In this document: positions 18,801-23,200 of the stretch, one piece after another
Numbering within the stretch: the stretch's first letter is position 1
How the letters are laid out: every line of letters starts with the position of its first letter
NCBI GenBank assembly: GCA_964640855.1
Contig: CAZXIX010000062.1
Coordinates: 1 to 25,342, forward strand
Direction: 5' to 3'
From: JAJDFU01 sp964640855
Lineage (GTDB): Bacteria; Bacteroidota; Bacteroidia; Chitinophagales; Saprospiraceae
Length of the DNA: 25,342 bases
The notes under the pieces: model-generated
What the model saw: the letters and a program-made list of their open reading frames with translations, nothing else
What the model was told of the DNA's origin: nothing
Database searches by the model: none
Made by a program: the position numbers and the translations under genes

Positions 18801-19546
18801 CAGATATCCCTCTGGGTACCGACCCGGACGAGACCGGGCTCCTGAGCGAGTTCAATATTCCCACGAATGTGGGCAGCAACTACGGCATGCGTCTGCGCGG
18901 GTTCATCTGCCCGCCTGAAACCGGGGAATACACCTTCTGGATAGCTTCGGACGATCAGGGCGCGCTGTTTTTGAGCACCGATGCGGATCCGGGCAATAAG
19001 GCCCAGATTGCCGGCGTGCCGAGCTGGTCGCCTTTCCAGGATTGGGACAAGAACCCGGAACAGGAGTCTGAAGCTATTACCCTGCAAGCTGGTCAGAAGT
19101 ACTACATCGAAGCTTTGTTCAAGGAAGCCGGCGGAGGAGACCACATGTCGGTAGCCTGGCGCCTGCCTTCCGAAAGCTTCAATCTGCCAACAGGGCCGAT
19201 CCCCGGCGAGTACTTGTCGCACTACGACGAGAGCTCTTTCAACCTCAACGCGTCTTCCTCCATACAGGTACAGACTGAGGGTACGGAGGTAACGGAATCC
19301 GGCTTGCAACTCTTCCCCAACCCGGCCAGCGATCGCTTGAATGTGATGCTGACAAGCGCTCTGCAAGGAAGCGTGAGCGTGGAGATCGCCGATGTACAAG
19401 GGAGAACCATCCGGACGGAACAGTGGGAGAAAGAAGAGCGAGTCCTGACCAGAAGTCTGAACGTGGGTGATCTTCCTGAAGGCAACTACCTGATGCGAAT
19501 CCTGCAGGAAGATCAGGTGATTATGAAACGTTTTGTCAAACGATAA
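9863..19546 (+). CDS. Giant T9SS-secreted multidomain protein (PQQ-SDH-like propeller, malectin, kelch, PKD, PA14)
   Basis: About 3,227 aa, secreted or cell-surface. I chose ATG 9863 because it gives a compact signal peptide (MKPVRLNSQKFWRSG, then a hydrophobic core ending LLTG, residues 1-30); ATG 9821 would add 14 residues. Approximate order: PQQ-sugar-dehydrogenase-like propeller 35-570 (NHATNGLEF, SPGYRNTYDL, YVTDNGAN); Asp-rich type-3-like calcium repeats 572-650 (DEDDDGDGIPDAADP); LamG-like 660-905; cadherin-like 908-1000; malectin 1003-1178; putative-Ig 1180-1272; six kelch repeats 1280-1580; choice-of-anchor-D-like 1583-1690; Ig-like 1693-1893; PKD/REJ-like 1895-1990; five Cys repeats 1995-2235; PA14 2240-2400; two PKD; PA14 2602-2762; two PKD; PA14 2960-3120; T9SS type-A sorting domain 3147-3227 (LQLFPNPASD...NYLMRILQ). 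A 100-N gap lies in the second PKD. The likely role is carbohydrate binding or adhesion; propeller activity is unproven. Confidence 0.93.
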   Translation: MKPVRLNSQKFWRSGFLALWAILLPFLLTGQSFSVSNLNYGGFDAVEQGTSLMFGPDGRLYVLSIKGQIDVYTIKRNGPNNYVVTAAEELLFVKNIPNHNDDGSSNGGNNREATGITLAGTPANPVIYVTSSDSRIGGPSGDINLDTNSGVITRITWNGSAWEVVDIVRGLPRSEENHATNGLEFVTVNGKDYLIVTSGGSTNAGAPSDNFAWTTEYALSAAVLSVDLTQLEGLPIKTDGGSGRQYIYDIPTVDDPTRPNANGITDPDAPGYNGIDVNDPWGGNDGLNQAMILPGGPVQIFSPGYRNTYDLTVTEDGKVYVTDNGANQGWGGFPENEGTGAVTNNYNPNEPGSSTKVGTEIVNNVDHLTMVTNDIQNYVFGSFYGGHPTPIRANPAGAGLFTNPEVNNYNPSTSVFRTQIYDPDGSRPNSTTNPNIGLPANWPPVPLDMANPVEGDWRGPNYNNPDGPQDVLVTTWGTNTNGIDEYTASNFDGAMKGDLIAGKNDGVLRRVELNPDGSLEKLTPTFISNLGGNALGITCNGDTDPFPGTIWVATFNNVVKVLEPQDFVVCVLPGDIGYSPNGDNDFDGYTNQDEIDNKTSSQSDADVICNGGAQPNDFDKAAGGTLVSDLNDEDDDGDGIPDAADPFQLGDPTQGGSDAFDLPVINELFSDNQDLKGYLGLGFTGMMNNGGANPNWLNWLDRRDDPNDPNPNDILGGAVGAMTMQMTAGTALGTANNQEKAFQYGVNVSQSTGPFTIEGGLLSFDDPLQLYGDQAPAGGELGIFIGDGTQSNYIKVVINQNGIEARQEINDVPQNPISVAIAQGERPSGSVKFRLTVNPVAGSVKVSYSLETQAFVELGTINAQGTILTAIQNAGTPLAVGLIGTSNDNSKEVEGTWDYLNVQGSQPTIEQEIPNVEVLAGGTLPNFNLHEFFNDDGGDENLTYQVTGNTNPDFQVTLNENILAINYQGQNGEANTAITIQATDSEGLSIQQTFSVILNNEPVTLIRIRAEGATLAATDAPNPDWISMGGTGAKSGIYDGINYAVNTGSSAGGSVNGRHTSLPDYVPQSLFVKERWDPPGNPEMEWTFDLPNGNYLVRLYMGNSFVGTSTVGSRVFDIFMEGQLVEDNMDLIQTFGHQVGGMREYPVSVNDGTLNILFGHVVENPLVNGIEILSVGGNFTPPVIVQPIGDQVNQEGDPINIAILASGGDPNENFGFAAENLPPGLQVEPTTGLIFGAIAAGATENSPYNTVLTITKENSAPVQLSFTWTVGTQPPPNTEDSWNLLANDENFTGRHECSFVQAGDKFYLFGGRESPKTLDVFNLGSSTWSPISNSAPKDFNHFQAVEYQGLIWVIGAFKNNAYPNEVPADYVWAYNPAVDEWIQGPEIPTSRKRGSAGLVVYNGKFYVIAGNNDGHDGGYGTWFDEFDPATGTWTPLADAPRARDHFHAAVIGDKLYVVGGRLSGGPGGVFAPLIPEVDVYDFTSGQWSTLPSAANLPTPRAASITVNYRDQLLVAGGEGNGQAYNTTEILDPTTENWFTAANLNTGRHGTQGIVSGDGVFTVAGSPKLGGGQTKVMEYFGGNNPVGVALVAGQLTAPQNAIIPTGGNAGVTLTHSGGNTGILITNLQITGPDAANFNLNANLNFALMAPGEDLVLGVSHTGTAEGETATLEITYDDGKTETVALSSNIPLNTPPSVNITSPTNGEVVTRGTDVALSGTASDNEDGDLSSQINWSSDDNQFLTDPLDGIGANLSGQFVTPGTTTVLASVTDSGGETAEETVEVIVPGPEVEFTLPAANATLPTTNVTVSWQGTNVLYDLTEHYHLYVNPPDVNNINTDTRISTASKIGQEFWDLTVADGIVVGQNTIVIRVAGQSHHEFSNPEAQDVVTFAVSGPAQEPPVVYAGENDTIPLGDDLVLSGEVSDDGISTGEGLVISWRMIEGPCPVIFGNPEEPSTTASFSQAGNYQLELSANDGYSLGLDTLSVFVEPIESLVTLCAGETFAFGNQTLTSTGTYTEVFTAQNGCDSLAKVSLTVLPVKTGTDAVTICSGETYSFGSQTLSAAGEYVEVFEGANGCDSTVTLTLSVLPSYSKGQSVSICTGQSYAFGDQVLNESGVYQYTFTSANGCDSLVTLDLSILDEITTFINDTICDGESIFFGTLTLTEQGTYKQTLQASGGCDSVVLLTLVVNPTSEVTNVNLTTCDPDQVGATETLLTNQFGCDSLVITTITLGDQDGIECPLACSATGNITYEKWFGVSGSNISNIPVGTDPDETSLLNAFSIPTNQGDNFGVRVRGFICPPETGEYTFWIASDDLGALYLSTNADPANKALIAEVPGWSPFQKWDKYGQQQSVAITLQAGQKYYIEGLLKELGGGDHLSVAWRLPSENFNLPSGPIPGQYLSPYEENPIDLNLPPVADLQADVTSGDAPLTVNFDATGSTDDGTIVSYVWESNGNPIATGATPSYTFNTAGTYTVELTVTDNEGATDQATVTITVTDPNINLPPVADLQADVTSGDAPLTVNFDATGSTDDGTIVSYVWXXXXXXXXXXXXXXXXXXXXXXXXXXXXXXXXXXVELTVTDNEGATDQATVTLTVNDPGTPPITCSATGNISFEKWNDVSGTNISDIPLGTDPDETGLLNEFNIPTNVGSNYAMRLRGFICPPETGEYTFWIASDDQGALFLSTDADPGNKAQIAGVPSWSPFQDWDKNPEQQSEAITLQAGQKYYIEALFKEAGGGDHMSVAWRLPSENFNLPGGPIPGQYLSPFDGSAPAPNQPPTADLQADVVIGDAPLTVNFDASGSGDIDGNIVTYEYDFDESGNPQIDGATTSNTFENAGTYAVMVTVTDNEGATDVAMVTITVTDPNTPPANVPPTADLQADVVIGDAPLTVNFDASGSGDIDGNIVTYEYDFDEGGNPQIGGTTISNTFEDPGTYVVTLTVTDDDGATDQTTVTLTVTDPDAAVCSATGNISYEKWNNVSGTNISDIPLGTDPDETGLLSEFNIPTNVGSNYGMRLRGFICPPETGEYTFWIASDDQGALFLSTDADPGNKAQIAGVPSWSPFQDWDKNPEQESEAITLQAGQKYYIEALFKEAGGGDHMSVAWRLPSESFNLPTGPIPGEYLSHYDESSFNLNASSSIQVQTEGTEVTESGLQLFPNPASDRLNVMLTSALQGSVSVEIADVQGRTIRTEQWEKEERVLTRSLNVGDLPEGNYLMRILQEDQVIMKRFVKR
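15848..16560 (+). repeat. Five tandem Cys-containing repeats (51-52 aa period)
   Basis: Units begin with Cys codons at 15848, 16001, 16154, 16307 and 16463, so the spacing is 153, 153, 153 and 156 bp. Each of the first four has C-x-G-[EQ]-[ST] followed by F-G-x-x-x-L, then G-x-Y and G-C-D-S about 27 residues after the first Cys. The fifth is shortened and diverged (CDPDQVGATET ... GCDSL). The two Cys per unit could form an intra-repeat disulfide outside the cell. Such repeats are common in large Bacteroidota surface proteins. Confidence 0.8.
16583..17065 (+). repeat. PA14 domain, copy 1 (diverged)
   Basis: This PA14-type beta-sandwich starts CSATGNITYEKW and ends PGQYLSP. The Asp-Asp pair in IASDDLGALYLS (codons 16793-16798) matches the calcium-coordinating DcisD motif of PA14 lectins. 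It is recognisably homologous to copies 2 and 3 but clearly more different from them than they are from each other. Confidence 0.85.
17093..17642 (+). repeat. Two near-identical tandem PKD units interrupted by the gap
   Basis: Unit 1 runs from 17093 and unit 2 from 17360, a period of 267 bp (89 aa). The sequenced parts differ by only a few bases (for example GTAGCC versus GTGGCC at the start). Each encodes PPVADLQADVTSGDAPLTVN and ends VTDNEGATDQATVT, the standard PKD framework. The last part of unit 2 lies beyond the N-run. Confidence 0.9.
17475..17574. other. Assembly gap of exactly 100 N
   Basis: The run of N interrupts the second PKD unit. Aligning its flanks with unit 1 would require only 70 bases, so 100 is a placeholder. 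Because the units are nearly identical, the real gap may be 70 bp or 70 bp plus whole 267-bp units. All of these keep the reading frame, as does the placeholder. Confidence 0.97.
17666..18146 (+). repeat. PA14 domain, copy 2
   Basis: Starts CSATGNISFEKW, with the Asp-Asp pair at 17876-17881 in IASDDQGALFLS, and ends PGQYLSP. It is nearly identical at DNA level to copy 3, which lies exactly 1,074 bp downstream, including long stretches with only silent changes. Confidence 0.9.
18179..18730 (+). repeat. Second PKD pair (units 3 and 4)
   Basis: Unit 3 starts at 18179 and unit 4 at 18464, an offset of 285 bp (95 aa). Both encode PPTADLQADVVIGDAPLTVN followed by FDASGSGDIDGNIVTYEYDF. They are close to each other in DNA sequence and clearly a different subtype from the pair at 17093-17642. 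Confidence 0.88.
18740..19220 (+). repeat. PA14 domain, copy 3
   Basis: Starts CSATGNISYEKW, with the Asp-Asp pair at 18950-18955, and ends PGEYLSH. It is the near-identical partner of copy 2. It is followed by a Ser-rich linker and the T9SS sorting domain. Confidence 0.9.
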
Positions 19547-19572
19547 ATCGGGCGACCGAACAGCAAAAGGAA

Positions 19573-19599
19573 GGGGCACTTTCAAAGTGCCCCTTTTTT
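19573..19599 (+). terminator. Strong intrinsic terminator after the giant gene
   Basis: GGGGCACT (19573-19580) and AGTGCCCC (19586-19593) form a perfect 8-bp GC-rich stem with a 5-nt loop, extendable by two A-T pairs. Six T residues follow directly. It begins 27 bp after the stop codon. This separates the two giant genes into different transcripts. Confidence 0.93.
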
Positions 19600-19870
19600 G
19601 TTTTGGGCCTTTTTCCGGCAGGCTGTATCGGGGACAAAAAATCAGGCGGGCTAAGGTTGAAAATCTCTATACCCTTGAGTGGGTACTTGCTTGGCCTGGG
19701 TTCATACATCAGGAAAAATTTCAATGGGTTTATTTCTTGGCAGGATATACGTACTCCTGAGTAATCAATCAACAAAATGCTCTTTTTAATGAATGATTTT
19801 TACCTGATAGCTGTTTTTATTGCTGAATTATCAATAAATTTTTAAAATAATAACCGGATCGAAAAGTTTT

Positions 19871-19903
19871 TTTGTCTTTAGATGCCAGGATTTTTTATAT
19901 TAG
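19871..19903 (+). promoter_or_regulatory. Candidate promoter of the second giant gene
   Basis: TTTG (19871-19874), 21 bp, then TATATTAG (19896-19903), which is one mismatch from the Bacteroidota -7 consensus TAnnTTTG. The spacing is within the range reported for Flavobacterium promoters, and the site is preceded by AT-rich DNA. Transcription would start near 19910, giving a leader of about 210-320 nt. Confidence 0.45.
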
Positions 19904-20085
19904 CGTCCGTGACAAGAAAACAATTGTCTCCCCCCCTCTAAGCAGTTACCGCTGCTTCATTATCCCTCATATACCGATTTTTTGCCAAGTAGTCTTTTGC
20001 ACAACTTGATAGAAAGGCTATTCGGCTTGTGTGGCTATCTACCATTCTCAATTACACTTTGATCGTGTTCCCTGATCAAGTTGAC

Positions 20086-20114
20086 CGGGGCAACACCTAA
20101 ACTACTTTGCCCCG
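20086..20114 (+). promoter_or_regulatory. GC-rich hairpin directly before the first ATG of the second giant gene
   Basis: CGGGGCAA (20086-20093) and TTGCCCCG (20107-20114) form a perfect 8-bp stem with a 13-nt loop and no T-tract. It ends 3 nt before ATG 20118, so in RNA it would cover the ribosome-landing region of that codon. This favours a start further down at 20229 or 20289, or structure-controlled initiation. Confidence 0.5.
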
Positions 20115-20228
20115 ATTATGGATTCATTTTACGCATCGAGCACTTCATTTCAGGAAAAAAAACGCTTAACACCCTATCCCGCCTCAGGAGAGAAGGATCG
20201 GATTTCGCTACGCCAAAATGTTAACCCA

Positions 20229-23200
20229 ATGTCCCGCACATTAAACATCACCCAGTCTTTGACGCAGTCAAAAATCTCTGCGTCCTACATGGCCCCCTAT
20301 CTGCTGGCGGCCTATTTTTTCACGCTGCTTTTGTTTTCCCCGAGTTCGGCTAACGGCCAATGCCCGGACATCAGTAGCTTATCCTGCACGGATGTGGAGT
20401 TGTCGCTCCCGGTCCAGTTTACTTTCGACGGAACCGAGGGAGGACTGACCGATGATGCTCTGGCACAGAACGAAACCAATGAACTCGGATTCACCATGAT
20501 CCAATCGCACGATAGGCCTCGCCTCAGTGAGGACGAACCGGTGCCGGGTTCTGCGGACGATCTCGCGGATGACGCCATTACCGGTTATATGCCCAGCCGA
20601 CTGAGCATCAACGGTAGCGGACAGCTGGTGATTTCCGCCTCCAAAGGAATCGCCTTTGTAGATCGCGATGATTCGCACAGCAGCGGACGGACCAACACGC
20701 AGGTCAACACCCTGGGCGTTGGTTTTGGCATCGGGACGCAAAAGATCGATATCACCACCACGATAAACAACCTGATCACGGGTGTCAGCTCGGCGCAGGC
20801 GGGTCTCTGGCTCGGCCTGGATGAAGATAATTTCATCAAGCTGGTTCTTACCAATGACAACGCAGTTGAACTCCGGATTGAGGAGGGCGGGATATCCGCA
20901 GGTGGAGATGCCGTAAGCACGACGGGCATCAGCGGTATGCCGGGAGGTGACATCAGCCTCCGACTGCAAATTGATCCGGAAGCCAACACGCTTACCGGAT
21001 TTTTTGCCGTGAACGGGGGCTCCGAGCAATCGGTCGGTTCCTTCCCCTTGCCCTCCGCCTGGGAAACGGCAACACCCATTTATGCGGGCATATTCAACAC
21101 CTATCGGTCAAATGCCAATTCCTTCGATGCGGCATTCGAAGACTTTTCCATCGTGGAGATCCCGGATGCTCCTTTTGCCTTCATCGAAGATTTCACCTAC
21201 ACCGACGGTTCTCTGCTTCAGGCCTCTCCCGATTGGGAAAAAGAAAACGCTGGTGACGACGACCTCACAGTGGTGGCAAACGGACTCACTCCAGGCACCA
21301 CACACCATTTGGATTTCCTGAATGATGCGACGGTTTATGATTACCTGAAGCTGATCAACGACCCGGTTGCCCTGTCTCCCAACACGCCCTTTTATTTTGG
21401 GGCTTATTTCAACATGGCAGCTTTTGGCAGTGGTACCGATCCCCGGATTCGGATAGCTGTCCGGATCGACGATGATCAAACCGGAGACCAATGGGTCCGG
21501 CTACAAGCAGTAAACGATGGCGAAAACTACTACCGCGTTGGCTTGGGAGGAGCTGGTTCCAATAACGGACAAATCCCCCTCATTCTGGACCAAACGGGGC
21601 AATTCGTGGTCAAGGGCGAATGGAACGGAACCGATCAAATCGAATATTTCTATGCGCTGAATCCTTCTACCACGGAAGGGGACGTAATCTGGCAAAGCGC
21701 CGGTACGCATGCTACAACGGGTACCCCCATACTGGGCAGGATCTTCATCAGCAGTACCAGCGCCGGGAATACCGGAAAGGTTGGACCCGTCCGCCTCGCA
21801 GAAGATTACAGCCAGGTGGTGACCGAAGAGATCGTCCAACCCAATGCGCCGCCGACCGTCTCCGATGAAACTTTTCTGATAGCTGGCGACGCCACTTCGG
21901 GGCAGGTCGTCGGGCTGGTTACAGCCCTCGACGCCGAAGGTACGGTCAACTCCCTGAGCATTTCACCCAATACCCTGTTCTCCATCGATAATTCCGGTCA
22001 ACTCACCTTGACCGGCACGCCTGTTTTCGGGGACGCCCCTTATTTAGAGACAATAACGGCCACCGATGACGATGGCGATACCGGTACGGGCACGGTCACC
22101 GTTAACGTGAACGAAGTAGCTGCCTCTGTGGCGGCTTTGCCTGTTTCAGGAGTACAGATCAATTTTCAGGATGCAGCTACGACTCCTCCGGCTGATTTTC
22201 TGGCTGACTATGGACAGTCCTATGGTCTCCGGACCGAGGCCAATCAGGGAAGCAGCACCTATACCTACGGATGGATCGATATTACCAATGGCAATCCCGA
22301 AGACCTGGTCGGACAAGGACGGAATCGGGAAGTGAGCGACGGCTTTACCCTCGAGCAGGTGACTACCATCCACATGAACCATCCTTCCACTCCCCCGTCC
22401 GGCTATTGGGAGTTTGCATTGCCCAATGGAGATTATGAGGTGACAGTCGGAGTAGGTGATAAATCGATTGGCAATGATCCCACTACCCATCGGGTAAATG
22501 CAGAAGGGGTTACCGTTATCGATAATTACCTACCCACGGCAGAAAATCCCTTCTTTGAAAATACACAAACCATCAGCGTAAGCGATGGCAAGCTGACTCT
22601 GGACTACAGCGGCGGCGGCCAGAACACCAAATTGACCTATGTCGCTATTACACCGGTAGCAGGCAACGAAACCCCGGTATTTGCTGAAACTGAATATCCC
22701 TTCAGCATAAAGGAGTTTGCCGCTATCGGAACGGAAGTGGGTACCGTAGAAGCCACTGACGGAAACGATGCCACCCTGGTCTATGATCTTTCAGGGGCCG
22801 ACAGCGAACTTTTTGACGTGGATGAGAACGGAGTGATCACGGTAGCTGGTGCTTTGACGCCGGGTGTGTACACCCTGACCCTGACCGCCACGGACGATGA
22901 ACCGGCTGAAGGGACGACAACCGTGATCATTACCGTTGAGGCTGCCTTCGCTGTATATGTCAACTTCCAGGATGCGGAGGTGACTCCACCGCCACCTTAT
23001 CTGCCTGACTACGGCCTGGCCTTTGGTAATATCAATAACGTTGCAAATGTTAACGGAACAGAGTACACCTACGGTTGGCGGGCTATGTCGGATGGTCAAC
23101 CCTTGGATATCACGGATGGTTCGAACGGTGCCGGCCGTAATCGCTTGGGGGGTGGCTACAACAATGCCACCGATCTAGGCAAGCTGCAAGGCACGCTCGT

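Larger units (their letters stand above)
19600..20228. other. Spacer and leader between the two giant genes
   Basis: After the terminator an AT-rich stretch (about 19760-19860) leads to the promoter candidate at 19871-19903. Downstream are a GACAA/TTGTC stem (19911-19928), a run of seven C (19930-19936), AAGCAG/CTGCTT (19940-19957), TTGATC/GATCAA (20059-20079) and the 8-bp hairpin at 20086-20114. No gene is visible before the next giant ORF, which is already open from ATG 20118. Confidence 0.6.

Noticed and set aside
15848..19220. CRISPR-like or mobile repeat array
   Set aside because: The repeats are in-frame protein modules with periods of 153, 267, 285 and 1,074 bp inside one reading frame, not short repeats with unique spacers.
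19536..19775. 79-codon minus-strand frame between the giants
   Set aside because: It spans the strong intrinsic terminator, has no motif and no start context.
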